Positions 1-8,314 of a stretch of DNA of 64,000 nt are shown one piece after another; the stretch's first letter is position 1; each line of letters starts with the position of its first letter. Source of the DNA: GCA-003244245 sp050700115 (GTDB lineage Bacteria > Actinomycetota > Actinomycetes > Mycobacteriales > Pseudonocardiaceae); assembly GCA_050700115.1 (NCBI GenBank), contig JBOHGG010000009.1:1-64000 (forward strand), in the 5' to 3' direction. The notes beneath the pieces are model-generated. The model ran no database searches. It was given only the letters and a program-made list of their open reading frames with translations, and had not been told where the DNA came from. A program made the translations under genes and the position numbers.

Positions 1-366
1 CTCACAGGACAATTAGACCACAGCAGCCCTCACTCCACCAGTGTTTTAGTGGCTACACATGTGGGTGCGTCGCGGGCTCAGACACTGGTCAGACGGACAG
101 TGCTACTGAGAGTCACAGCAAGTTCGGGTTAAACGGGCGTACGTAGCGGCAGCGGACCGCGTCACGGTTCTTCCTCATCGCCGCCAGCAATCGGTGACGG
201 TTCTGGGCCCTCGATCGAGTGCAGCTGGACTCGAATACGAGCACCTTCGCGCCCACGAGGAACCGCTGCTTTGGGTGCCGGCCGCGGTCGCCTGGTGCTA
301 CGGCGCTGGTGGTGACTGGCACGACGTGTGTGACTGGAATCCGGCCGGGACCGCCCGCGCAGCTCA
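1..366. other. Left-edge region without a supported gene
   Basis: I see no open reading frame here with a recognisable domain. The reading frames that cross it are antisense or out-of-frame shadows of the NUDIX gene that ends at 367. No tRNA, array or long inverted repeat stands out. Confidence 0.5.
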
Positions 367-924
367 TCACGTCATGTCTGCTCGAAGAGAACTCAGTGCG
401 GGGGCCACGTCGGGGGGTAGCGCGTCCGCCGGCCACCAGGCCAGGTCGACGGACTCGGCGCTGCGCACCGGGGTGGCGCCGGCTGGGGCGCGCAGCAGGA
501 ACCGCACGTCGAAGTGCCGGGTGGGCAAGCCCAGCGAGCAGGTGATCGGGTGCACGTCAAGGTGCAGCGGCCTGGGGTCGATCTCCAGGCCAGCGATGCC
601 GGACTCCTCGGTCGCCTCCCGCAACGCGGCCGCGGCGAGCCCGGCGTCGTCGTCCTCGCAGTGCCCGCCGAGCTGCACCCAGCGCCCGACCCGGGGATGC
701 AGGGTGAGCAGGACGTGCGTTTCGTCGTGGGACAGGACCACGGCCGAGGCGGTCAGATGGCCGGGTTCGCAGGTACGGGCGCAGGCGTCCGGGCGGGCGG
801 CCAGGAACCCGAGAAACGCCTGGCCCAGCGCCCGCTGCCCGGGGTCGCCGGGTTCCCAGGCGGACAGCACCCGCATCGCGTCGGCGTGCACGGCGGAGTT
901 CTGCACGGCGATCATCGCCATCAT
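367..924 (-). CDS. NUDIX hydrolase, F420 operon distal gene
   Basis: 185-residue protein with a NUDIX box (GGHCEDD followed by LREATEESGI), the metal-binding helix of pyrophosphohydrolases that cleave nucleoside diphosphates linked to another group. The substrate cannot be read from sequence. The start is the ATG at 924, whose first four bases overlap the fbiB stop (ATGA, 924-921), so the gene is translationally coupled as the last gene of fbiA-fbiB-nudix. A longer in-frame extension upstream lies inside fbiB and is low-complexity Arg/Gly/Pro, so I rejected it. Linkage to F420 synthesis suggests housekeeping of a nucleotide-like intermediate, but that is inference only. Confidence 0.85.
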   Translation of the reverse strand: MMAMIAVQNSAVHADAMRVLSAWEPGDPGQRALGQAFLGFLAARPDACARTCEPGHLTASAVVLSHDETHVLLTLHPRVGRWVQLGGHCEDDDAGLAAAALREATEESGIAGLEIDPRPLHLDVHPITCSLGLPTRHFDVRFLLRAPAGATPVRSAESVDLAWWPADALPPDVAPALSSLRADMT

Positions 925-2273
925 CGCAGCACCAACCCGTCGTCGGGATCGCGCGCTTGGCGAGGTGTCAACGGCTCCGCAGGGTAGCCGACGGCGATCG
1001 CGCCCAGTGGCCGCCAGCCGGGCGGCAGGGCGAGTTCGGCGCGGACCAGGTCCGGGCAGAACAGCGTCGAGCCGACCCAGCACGAGCCCAGGCCCTCGGC
1101 GGCCAGCGCCACCAGCAGACCCTGCACGGCAGCACCTGCGGCCACCGTAAACATCGTTTCTTCGGCGGCTTGCCGGCGCGTGTCCGGGTAGGCATGCGCC
1201 CCATCGGGTACCGCGACGGGCACCAGCACTTCCGGTGCGTCGCGCAGCAGGTCCCCGCGCCGGACCCGGCGCTCGATCTGGTCCTCGGCCAGCCCGTCGT
1301 GGCGCAGGTCGGCTCGCCACGCGTGCGCCATCGCGTCGAGCAGCCGCCGCCGGGCGGGCCGGTCGGCCAGCCAGACGAAGCGAACCGGCCGGGTGCGGTG
1401 CGGTGCCGGTGCGCTCAGCGCCACCCCCACCGCACGGCGAAGCGCGTCCGGGCCTACCGGATCGGCGCGAAATGAGCGCACCGATCGGCGCAGCAGCACC
1501 GCATCGGCCCGGCCCAGCGCGCGCCCCTGCTCGATCGCCTCGTCCGCGCCCAACCGAAACAGGTCGTCGGCCACCGGGCGGATCAGATCCGCGGCGGTGC
1601 TGCCGTCGTCGTCGCGAGGCAACCCGCGCAGCACCGCCACCGGTACCCCGCCCAGCTTGCCCTTGACCAGGTCGGCGGCCGCGGCGATCTCGTCGGCTAC
1701 TGCTATCTCGGTGGTGATGAGCTCGTTGCCGTGCCGGTCGACGGTGCCCGCATAGCGGTGCAGCACGCTCAGGCCGGCGACCCCGATCGCCGCGTCAATC
1801 TGCCCGACCCGCCACGCTCGGCCCATCGTGTCGGTGATCACCACGGCGACGTCGACGCCCAGCGCCGCGGCCAGCCCGCCCCGCAGCCGTGCGGCGCTGG
1901 CATCCGGGTCGATGGGTAACAGGGCGACCTCGTCGGGCTCCACGTTGGACGCGTCCACTCCCGAGGCGGCCTGAACCACGCCCAGCGCGTTCATCGTGAT
2001 CAGGGTGCGACCGCGGCGGGCGAGCACCTGCCGGGACTGATCCGTGACCAGCTTGCGGCGGGCAGCGTCCCTCCCCTCGGGGTCCGCCGGTACCGTGACC
2101 AGCCGTCCTTCCACCTTGGACACCACTTTGCTGGTGACGACGACGACGTCACCGTCGACCAGCCACGGCGCCGCGGCGGCCACCGCGGCGATCAGATCGT
2201 CCCCCGGCCGGAACTCGGGTAGCCCCGGCACCGGCAGGATGCGGACCTCGCCTGCTGCGCCGTGGTCGCTCAT
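921..2273 (-). CDS. fbiB: Coenzyme F420:L-glutamate ligase, two-domain FbiB
   Basis: 450 residues. The N-terminal half (from MSDHGAAGEVRILPVPGLPEF, with DGDVVVVTSKVVSK and VVVITDTMGRAWRVGQIDAAIG) is the CofE fold that adds L-glutamate to F420-0 using GTP. The C-terminal ~200 residues (from RRSVRSFRADPVG through AAGAAVQGLLVALAAEGLGSCW) are the FMN-binding nitroreductase-like domain of actinobacterial FbiB, which reduces dehydro-F420-0 and supports poly-glutamylation. The ATG at 2273 overlaps the fbiA stop by four bases (ATGA), which fixes the start and indicates coupling. The two-domain length matches the mycobacterial enzyme, and fbiA-fbiB order is conserved. Confidence 0.95.
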   Translation of the reverse strand: MSDHGAAGEVRILPVPGLPEFRPGDDLIAAVAAAAPWLVDGDVVVVTSKVVSKVEGRLVTVPADPEGRDAARRKLVTDQSRQVLARRGRTLITMNALGVVQAASGVDASNVEPDEVALLPIDPDASAARLRGGLAAALGVDVAVVITDTMGRAWRVGQIDAAIGVAGLSVLHRYAGTVDRHGNELITTEIAVADEIAAAADLVKGKLGGVPVAVLRGLPRDDDGSTAADLIRPVADDLFRLGADEAIEQGRALGRADAVLLRRSVRSFRADPVGPDALRRAVGVALSAPAPHRTRPVRFVWLADRPARRRLLDAMAHAWRADLRHDGLAEDQIERRVRRGDLLRDAPEVLVPVAVPDGAHAYPDTRRQAAEETMFTVAAGAAVQGLLVALAAEGLGSCWVGSTLFCPDLVRAELALPPGWRPLGAIAVGYPAEPLTPRQARDPDDGLVLR

Positions 2274-3259
2274 GCCACCTGCCTGGCGAGCTCCAGGGCC
2301 GCGCCGGCCATCGCAGCGGTGGCCGGCACGTCGGACATCAGCAGCGGGACTTCCCTGACCTGCACTCCAGGCACCGTCGCGGCGTCCCCGGGATGCACCA
2401 GCCACCCGTCCAGGATCCCGCCTGCGCCGCGGGCCCCGTAGTGCCTGCCGACGGCACCGGCGTCGCAGTGCACGCCGATGGTGGCCAGGCAGGCGTCGGC
2501 CATCCCGCGCACCGCCCGGCCTCCGACGATCGGGGACAGCCCGATCACCCTCGCGGGCGTGCTGCGCAGGGCGTCCCGGATACCCGGGATGGCCAGCACG
2601 CTGCCGATCGACACCACCGGATTGGACGGCGCGAGCAGCACGGCGTCCGCCTCGGCGATCGCCTCCAGCACCCCGGCGGCCGGCTCGGCGTCGTCGGCGC
2701 CCACCGGCACGAAAGCGCTGGCCGGGAGCGCCGCGCGGTGCCGGATCCACCACTCCTGGAAGTGCATCGCGCGTCGGCCCTGCTCGTCGGCCACCACCAC
2801 GTGCGTCTCGCAACGATCATCGGTGGCCGGCAGCAGCCGCACCCCTGGGCGCCATCGATCGCACAGCGCCGCGGTGACCGCGGACAGCGGGTAGCCGGCC
2901 CGCAACATCCGAGTGCGGACCAGGTGCGTGGCCAGGTCGCGGTCGCCCAGCGCGAACCAGTCCGGATCGGCGCCGTAGCGTTCCAGCTCCGCCTTGACCG
3001 CCCAGGTCTCACCGACCCGGCCCCAGCCGCGCTCGACGTCGACCCCGCCGCCGAGGGTGTACATGCAGGTGTCCAGATCCGGGCAGATCCGCAGCCCGTG
3101 CAGCCAGATATCGTCGCCGGTGTTCACCACTGCGGTGATCTCATGCTCACTGGGGACTGAATCGTCGGACGAGCTGACCGCGGGCAGGCCCAGCGTGGCC
3201 TTCACGCCGAGCAGGAACCGGGCCCCACCGACCCCCCCACCCAACACCACGACCTTCAC
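2270..3259 (-). CDS. fbiA: 2-phospho-L-lactate / phosphoenolpyruvyl transferase FbiA (CofD)
   Basis: Transfers the phosphoenolpyruvate or phospholactate moiety to Fo to make (dehydro-)F420-0. The N-terminus VVVLGGGVGGARFLLGV is the nucleotide-binding loop of the CofD family. NTGDDIWLHGLRICPDLDTCMY and LLAPSNPVVSIGSVLAIPG are further family blocks. I chose the GTG at 3259, which begins just before the glycine-rich loop and gives 329 residues, close to the ~331 of mycobacterial FbiA. An ATG at 3301 would add 14 residues without family support. First gene of the F420 operon; the stop overlaps the fbiB start. Confidence 0.93.
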   Translation of the reverse strand: MKVVVLGGGVGGARFLLGVKATLGLPAVSSSDDSVPSEHEITAVVNTGDDIWLHGLRICPDLDTCMYTLGGGVDVERGWGRVGETWAVKAELERYGADPDWFALGDRDLATHLVRTRMLRAGYPLSAVTAALCDRWRPGVRLLPATDDRCETHVVVADEQGRRAMHFQEWWIRHRAALPASAFVPVGADDAEPAAGVLEAIAEADAVLLAPSNPVVSIGSVLAIPGIRDALRSTPARVIGLSPIVGGRAVRGMADACLATIGVHCDAGAVGRHYGARGAGGILDGWLVHPGDAATVPGVQVREVPLLMSDVPATAAMAGAALELARQVA

Positions 3260-3315
3260 TCCCAGGACGTTACGCGGCGACCCCGCTGCGACATGGATCA
3301 TCCAGGTGTGACTCG

Positions 3316-4083
3316 TCAGCGCCAGAACAGGAACTCCTGGAGGCCGGTGGCCGCTGCCAGCTGGTCACCGCCGAGCGCGGCGAAGACGGCGAAGCTGGCC
3401 CCGAACAGCGCGTTGGCCACCGCGGGCACGGTGATGATCAGCAAGAAGAGCGCCAGGGTGGCGTAAAGGCCGACGGTACTGGCGAGCCGTTGAGTCTGGG
3501 CGGGCAGGTAGGGCTCCAGAGCGCCAAACCCGTCCAGTCCGGGCACCGGCAGGATGTTCAGCACGAACGCGAGCACCTGCACCAGTGCCAGGTAGGACAG
3601 CCCGGCGGCGAGCCCGCCCGGGAGCTCAGCGATGCCGACTACCGCGATCAGTATGGCCCCCAGCACCAGGTTGGTCAGCGGACCGGCCAGCGACACCGCC
3701 GAGGCGATCGCGCGAGAGCGCAGTGCGTTGCGGTTGATCCATACCGCACCTCCGGGCAGTGGGATCCCGCCCAGGGCCAGCAGCAGCAAGGGCAGCAACA
3801 GGGACATCACCGGGTCGGTGTAGCGCCGGATGTCGAGGGTGAGGTATCCCTTGGCGCGCACCGAACGGTCGCCGCCCTGGTAGGCCGTCATGGCGTGACC
3901 GAACTCGTGCAGGCACAGCGAGACCGCCCACCCGCCGAGCACCAGGAACACGATTCCCCCGGTGCGGGCCGCGCCCGTGGTCAGTGCCGCGAGCACGCCG
4001 CCGCCCACGGTGACGGCGACCAGCAAGAGGAACAGCGGGCTAGGGGCCAAGCCGGTGGCACGCACGGAGTAACCCTCGCTCAC
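3316..4083 (-). CDS. M50-type site-2 protease family membrane protein
   Basis: 255 residues, about six membrane segments. The metal site HEFGH (residues 59-63) lies in the second hydrophobic segment, and NILPVPGLDGFG near residue 170 is the N-x-x-P-x-x-x-LDG motif that supplies the third zinc ligand in M50 proteases. It is therefore a predicted intramembrane metalloprotease, without the PDZ domain of RseP/Rip1-like members. The substrate is unknown. It lies upstream of fbiA on the same strand and divergently from whiB2. The start at 4083 is the longest option; a GTG six codons downstream would also keep the first membrane segment. Confidence 0.85.
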   Translation of the reverse strand: MSEGYSVRATGLAPSPLFLLLVAVTVGGGVLAALTTGAARTGGIVFLVLGGWAVSLCLHEFGHAMTAYQGGDRSVRAKGYLTLDIRRYTDPVMSLLLPLLLLALGGIPLPGGAVWINRNALRSRAIASAVSLAGPLTNLVLGAILIAVVGIAELPGGLAAGLSYLALVQVLAFVLNILPVPGLDGFGALEPYLPAQTQRLASTVGLYATLALFLLIITVPAVANALFGASFAVFAALGGDQLAAATGLQEFLFWR

Positions 4084-4155
4084 GGCTCACCCGCCCCACT
4101 CGCCGGGTGGGGGCTCACTCATCTCCATCCCCTCGAACCCGACCAGCTCTACAGT

Positions 4156-4217
4156 TCCCGAACTCGACAGCGGAGCTGTCCAAGGTTGATCGAATAGCTC
4201 TGCTGCCGAGTTCGGGA
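4156..4217. repeat. 22-bp imperfect hairpin in the M50-whiB2 intergenic region
   Basis: Positions 4156-4177 pair with 4196-4217 (20 of 22 bases complementary) across an 18-base loop. It is in the 438-base divergent spacer, 70-130 bases upstream of the M50 start. On the minus strand it would fall in the M50 leader or promoter region, so a regulatory RNA structure is more likely than a terminator. Function not known. Confidence 0.5.
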
Positions 4218-4385
4218 GGGTGAGCGCACCCAAGGTCTGGCGACCTGATCTTCGGGTGAGGCTTCGTGCCCTCAGGCCACGCGACAGCGTGGGGCCGAGG
4301 CATCGGTTCCGGTGGCTCAGCTCAAGAACGGGCGGGCGTTGCGGTTCAGCCTGGCACTGACCAGCGTGCCTGAAAGGCTGCTGCG

Positions 4386-4403
4386 CGTGTCACTCGCGAC
4401 ACG
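4386..4403. promoter_or_regulatory. CGTGTC-N6-GACACG dyad upstream of whiB2
   Basis: Perfect 6-bp arms around a 6-bp centre, ~120 bases upstream of the whiB2 start. GACAC is the published WhiA recognition core in Streptomyces, where WhiA and WhiB act together, so a developmental regulator site is plausible. Binding is inferred, not shown. Confidence 0.35.
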
Positions 4404-4521
4404 CCGAGGGATGTGCCCGTGATCGGCTCGGGGAGTTGCAACCCCGATGACACGGGTGTAATCACAGGCTTGTTATTGTTCGGCCACAGCCCGGGGAGTC
4501 CGCGAACTGGGGAGGAACTCT

Positions 4522-4869
4522 ATGGCGAGGAGGCGGGCCGCCATGGACGAGATGGACACCAGCACTCCAGAGGGCAGGGACGTGCATCAGGACTGGTGGG
4601 CTCCGGTACCCCACGTTCCGTTGCTTGCTGGCCTGTTCGACGAGCCTCAACAGCCGGAGTGGCAGGAGCGCGCGCTGTGCGCTCAGACCGACCCCGAAGC
4701 GTTCTTTCCCGAGAAGGGCGGATCGACCAGGGAAGCGAAGCGGATTTGCGCAGGCTGCGAGGTTCGGGCGGAGTGCCTGGAGTATGCGCTGGCGTTCGAC
4801 GAGCGGTTCGGCATCTGGGGCGGGCTGTCGGAGCGGGAGCGCCGCAGGCTTAAACGCCGGGTGGTCTGA
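4522..4869 (+). CDS. whiB2: WhiB-family iron-sulfur transcription factor, WhiB2/WhmD type
   Basis: 115 residues. The four cluster cysteines are C53, C76, C79 and C85 in the WhiB C-x(n)-C-x2-C-x5-C order. The turn GIWGG (97-101) is followed by the basic tail RERRRLKRRVV. WhiB2 (WhmD in M. smegmatis, WhiB in Streptomyces) binds a 4Fe-4S cluster and acts in septation and cell division, in Streptomyces as partner of WhiA. The start ATG at 4522 is preceded by GGGGAGGA at good spacing. Position next to fbiA and the manB region matches mycobacterial Rv3260c. Confidence 0.93.
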   Translation: MARRRAAMDEMDTSTPEGRDVHQDWWAPVPHVPLLAGLFDEPQQPEWQERALCAQTDPEAFFPEKGGSTREAKRICAGCEVRAECLEYALAFDERFGIWGGLSERERRRLKRRVV

Positions 4870-4956
4870 GAGCCAGCACCTCCCGGCGTCCGCGGCGGTC
4901 ACCCGGGGACGTACGGTGTGCTCCCACTAACGGGGTATGGACAGGAGGGGGTCGGT

Positions 4957-7230
4957 GTGTCGGGCACTGCTGGGGAACCTCCTGGTGATGGCAACGTTCC
5001 CTCCGCGCTGCCCTCCGATGGTGGGCGCAGGTCCAACACTGTCGTGGCACAGATAGCGCAGGGCGGTCCCAACAACAGCCCCAACAACGGCGCTGGCGAG
5101 GCCACCACGCGAACCCAGCCCCGGCCGTCGCCCCTTCCCAGGCGCTCCAACACCGGCACTTCGGACACCGACACCTCGCAGGACGCTACCGACGGTGGCG
5201 ACTCGAGCGTGCTGACATTGGTGGACGTCGGGATCGGCACCCGCATCCGGCATTTCCTGCTCGCCCCGCCCACCGTGCTCACTGCGGTGATGGTGATGCT
5301 CGCAGTGCTGGTGAACCGCCATCGGCTGGGACTGGACTTGGCCGGTGGTCGGCTGCACCCCATCGAGGGTCTGCTCGAGACCTGGTCGTTCTACCTGGCC
5401 TCCTGGCACCCGACCGGCGGTGGGAGCGCAGCGCCTCCACCGGCTGCACTGGCGGTGATCGGCGTGCTCGGCTTGCCGGTGGGATCGCCGGCCGCCGCGG
5501 TATCGCTGTTGCTGCTGGGTGCGCTGCCGCTGGCTGCGCTATCCGCCTACCGGGCCACCTGCGCGTTGCCGGTTAGTCGTGCGCGTCGGGCGCTGGCAGC
5601 CGCCGGGTATGCGTTGCTCCCGCCCGCCGTTGCTGGGCTCGCGCAAGGCCGGCTGGACGTGGTGCTGGTGCACCTGCTGCTGCCCCTCGTACTGGCCGGT
5701 TCTGTCGCCGTGCTGCGCGGTGGGACGGTCGGGCCCTCGGGTGGTTGGCTGTCCACCGCCGCCGGCACGGCGCTCGGACTTGCCGTGATCGGCGCATTCG
5801 CTCCCCTGATCCACCTGCTGGTACTAGCGGTGCTGCTCGTCGGATTCGTCGTGACCCCCGCCCCCCGGGTGGCGACGTTGCGCCGTGCGGTCGGCCTGTT
5901 TGCCGTCGTGCTGCTGCCTTTAGGGCTGCTCATGCCGTGGCCGGCAGTGGTGATCCAGCGTCCTGCGGTGCTGCTGCACGGGGTGGGCGCAGTGGTGCCC
6001 GAGCAGGTACCCGGCTGGCTGCGGCTGCTCGCCCTCGATCCCGGTGGACCGGGTGCCGCACCGTGGGTGGGCGCGGTGGTCGTGATCGCGGCGGTGATCG
6101 CGCTGATCGCCCGGCCGTCCTGGGCGATGCTGCCCGGTCTTGGGCTGGTGCTGCTCGGTGTCGCCGCGGTGGTGGTGCTGGTCCGGTCGCCGATGCAGCC
6201 GCTGGTCGGCGGTGCCCCCCGGCCGGGGTCGACCGCAGGTGCGCTGCTGTTGATCGGATGCGGGTTGTTGTGGATGGTGTTGCTCGCCGGTCGCACGGTG
6301 ATCGCCGGTCGCACGGGGGAACCGGCCCGATGGTGGGTCGCTGTCCAGTGGGAGCGGTTGGTCGGTGGCCGCTGGCGTAGGGCGCTGTCTGTCACGCCGT
6401 GGGTCGGTGTGGCGCTGCTGTCGGCCGCCGCTGTGGCGATAGGCGCTGGCGGTCCCCTCACCGCCGGCCCACCGGCTGGCCTGCCAGCGCTCGCCCCGTC
6501 GTTGACCGCGGAGCTGGCCCGGTCCGGTACCTCCGTTCTGGTCGTCGGAGCCCAGGGCGAACCGGTGCGGCTGACCAAGTCGCGGACCGCGCGCTTCGGG
6601 GACGACGACATCGCCCCGCTGCGCGCCACCGGGGCGCGGCTGGAGCGGGTGGCCGCCGCGCTTCGGGCCGGGAAACCGGGAGAGACGTCCGCGGCGATCG
6701 CCAATGTGGCCGCCACCGGGGTGCAGTTCGTGGTATTGCCCACCGCAGCCCAGGGTGCTCGGGTCCTCGCCGCGGCCGGACCGCTGGCCCGGGCTGCGCC
6801 TCCGACTGCGGACGGACGGCCGGTGCTGCGGGTGACCCGGCCGGTCCCGGGAGCAGAGCTGCTGGGACCCGCGCTGGCCGCGCAAGCGCGTACCGGAGCT
6901 TCGCCGCCCATCGAGCCTGGGGTGAGCGGGGTCCTGGCGCCCGCTGCGCCCCCCCGGGTGGGGGTACGGGTTGCGCCCGGCGCGGAGGGCAGGCTGCTCG
7001 TGATCGCGGCCAACGACGAACCAGACTGGCGGGCCAGCGTGAACGGCCGCCCGGTGCCTGTGGTGCGCGGTTGGGGGCATCAGGTTGCGGTCCCGGTGCA
7101 GGGCGGCGCGGCAGAGGTGCGGGTGGATCGCTCGGATGGCACCCGCCACGCACTGCTGCTGGCCGAAAGCGCGGTGCTTCTGCTAGTTGCGGGCACCGCG
7201 GTGCCCTCCCGGCGCCGTGCGTCCCGCTAA
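4957..7230 (+). CDS. Large multi-pass membrane protein, similar to the membrane part of actinobacterial GT2-type glycosyltransferases
   Basis: 757 residues from the GTG at 4957, chosen because GGAGGGGG lies five bases upstream (an alternative GTG at 4918 has no ribosome-binding site). Residues ~1-85 are low-complexity, rich in Ser, Thr, Asn and Pro. They are followed by ~10-11 membrane helices (residues ~90-500) and a C-terminal soluble domain of ~230 residues with the motif VIAANDEPDWRASVNGRPVPV and a final membrane segment. Related genes beside whiB2 in other Pseudonocardiaceae, as I recall them, encode ~1000-residue proteins with an N-terminal GT2 catalytic domain. I see no GT2 motifs (no DDG or DxD region) here, so catalysis is doubtful. 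A role in cell-envelope polysaccharide is inference from context with manB/manA. Confidence 0.7.
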   Translation: MSGTAGEPPGDGNVPSALPSDGGRRSNTVVAQIAQGGPNNSPNNGAGEATTRTQPRPSPLPRRSNTGTSDTDTSQDATDGGDSSVLTLVDVGIGTRIRHFLLAPPTVLTAVMVMLAVLVNRHRLGLDLAGGRLHPIEGLLETWSFYLASWHPTGGGSAAPPPAALAVIGVLGLPVGSPAAAVSLLLLGALPLAALSAYRATCALPVSRARRALAAAGYALLPPAVAGLAQGRLDVVLVHLLLPLVLAGSVAVLRGGTVGPSGGWLSTAAGTALGLAVIGAFAPLIHLLVLAVLLVGFVVTPAPRVATLRRAVGLFAVVLLPLGLLMPWPAVVIQRPAVLLHGVGAVVPEQVPGWLRLLALDPGGPGAAPWVGAVVVIAAVIALIARPSWAMLPGLGLVLLGVAAVVVLVRSPMQPLVGGAPRPGSTAGALLLIGCGLLWMVLLAGRTVIAGRTGEPARWWVAVQWERLVGGRWRRALSVTPWVGVALLSAAAVAIGAGGPLTAGPPAGLPALAPSLTAELARSGTSVLVVGAQGEPVRLTKSRTARFGDDDIAPLRATGARLERVAAALRAGKPGETSAAIANVAATGVQFVVLPTAAQGARVLAAAGPLARAAPPTADGRPVLRVTRPVPGAELLGPALAAQARTGASPPIEPGVSGVLAPAAPPRVGVRVAPGAEGRLLVIAANDEPDWRASVNGRPVPVVRGWGHQVAVPVQGGAAEVRVDRSDGTRHALLLAESAVLLLVAGTAVPSRRRASR

Positions 7231-7246
7231 CCTGCTGCCGCTGGGG

Positions 7247-7732
7247 TCAGCCCTCGTGGGTGGGGCCGTCGATGATGTCCGGATCGATGCCCAGGTAGCT
7301 CGCGACCTGCTCGACCAGCACCTCGTGCACGAGGTCGGACAGGTCACCGCCGTCTTGTGCTCGAGTCTCCAACGGCCGCCGGTAGAGCACGATCCTGGCT
7401 CGGGTGGGCAGGCCGGCGCGATCCACTCCGGCCGAGACCAGGCGGGCCAGCGGGACCTTGCCGTCCTCCACCACGTCGCTACCCCAGGTGACCGTGGTCG
7501 GATCGCAGTCAGTGATCTCTGGCACCTCGTCGACGGCGACGTCGAGCCTTTCGAGCTCGGTGTGCCAGCGCTGCTCGATCGGTTCCAGGGCGTCCAGCAC
7601 AATCGCGTCGAAGCGTTCTGAGCGGCTGCGGGCCGCGGGCAGCGTGGCAGGAAACAGCGGCCCCCGCACTCCGCGGCCGCGTCGGTCCCGGCGCTTGCGC
7701 AGGGGCGAGCGGGCTGACCGGGTCGCAGTCAT
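7247..7732 (-). CDS. Zincin-like metallopeptidase family protein (Rv3259-type)
   Basis: 161 residues: a basic N-terminal tail (~30 residues), then FDAIVLDALEPIEQRW and, near the C-terminus, DLSDLVHEVLVEQVASYLGID. The last block aligns with the HExxH helix of the MPN/zincin-1 family, but the second histidine is replaced (HEVLVE), so classical HExxH zinc binding is not complete. The catalytic role is therefore uncertain. It is convergent with the membrane-protein gene (16-base gap) and divergent from the DUF3499 gene. This is the position of Rv3259 in mycobacteria. Confidence 0.75.
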   Translation of the reverse strand: MTATRSARSPLRKRRDRRGRGVRGPLFPATLPAARSRSERFDAIVLDALEPIEQRWHTELERLDVAVDEVPEITDCDPTTVTWGSDVVEDGKVPLARLVSAGVDRAGLPTRARIVLYRRPLETRAQDGGDLSDLVHEVLVEQVASYLGIDPDIIDGPTHEG

Positions 7733-7821
7733 CCGTTGAGACTACGCCGGGAGCGTGGTGGCCGGTGAGGTCCTCCGCGCGCCTGCTACGCCCGGCGGGA
7801 CCTGCGCGCTATGGTCCGCCC

Positions 7822-8184
7822 GTGCGCAGCGCGCGGCGGTGCTCGAGGACTGGGTGCACTAACCCGGCGGTCGCCACGCTTACCTTCGTGTATTCCGACT
7901 CCACGGCTGTGGTGGGACCGCTAGCCACCTACAGCGAGCCGCACTCCTATGACCTGTGTGAGCGGCACGCGCTGCGCCTGACCGCGCCGCGGGGCTGGGA
8001 TGTCGTGCGTCATGACGGCGAGTTCGCTGAGCAGGAACCGTCGGTGGATGACCTGACCGCGCTGGCCGAGGCGGTCCGTGAGGCCGGCCGGGTAGACCGT
8101 CCGATGGACCCCATTCTCGCCGGCCCGGCGAACAGCACCGGCCGCCGCGGCCACCTCAGAGCCTTACCAGACCCCGACAACTAA
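7822..8184 (+). CDS. DUF3499 family protein (Rv3258c-type)
   Basis: 120 residues. RRCSRTGC near the start and YDLCERHAL near residue 50 give a C-x4-C ... C-x2-H arrangement that suggests a small zinc-binding fold. The GTG at 7822 gives the family start (V/M-RSARRCS). The longer in-frame start at 7765 adds a non-conserved Pro/Arg stretch. Function unknown in any organism to my knowledge. Conserved between whiB2 and manB in Actinobacteria. Confidence 0.85.
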   Translation: MRSARRCSRTGCTNPAVATLTFVYSDSTAVVGPLATYSEPHSYDLCERHALRLTAPRGWDVVRHDGEFAEQEPSVDDLTALAEAVREAGRVDRPMDPILAGPANSTGRRGHLRALPDPDN

Positions 8185-8196
8185 ACCCGTCCCCGT

Positions 8197-8260
8197 CGCA
8201 TTCAGCGGGCTGAGCGGGGTTACTGGCACTTGGATAACCCCGCTCAGCCCGCTGAATGCG
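8197..8260. terminator. Very long perfect hairpin between the DUF3499 gene and manB
   Basis: Positions 8197-8222 are the exact reverse complement of 8235-8260 (26 bp) around a 12-base loop. It begins 12 bases after the DUF3499 stop and ends 54 bases before manB. There is no U-tract, as is usual for actinobacterial stem-loop terminators. Most likely a terminator that insulates manB; a mobile palindromic repeat is the alternative. Confidence 0.7.
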
Positions 8261-8314
8261 GGTCAGGGTCGCGGTGCGGAGATAGGCTCGGCCAGGTCCG
8301 ATGAGGGGAGAGCA

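Noticed and set aside
113..436. 107-residue minus-strand frame at the left edge
   Set aside because: No domain, and it overlaps the end of the NUDIX gene out of frame.
5547..7013. 488-residue minus-strand frame antisense to the membrane-protein gene
   Set aside because: Low-complexity Ser/Thr/Pro/Arg composition from GC-rich codons read in reverse.
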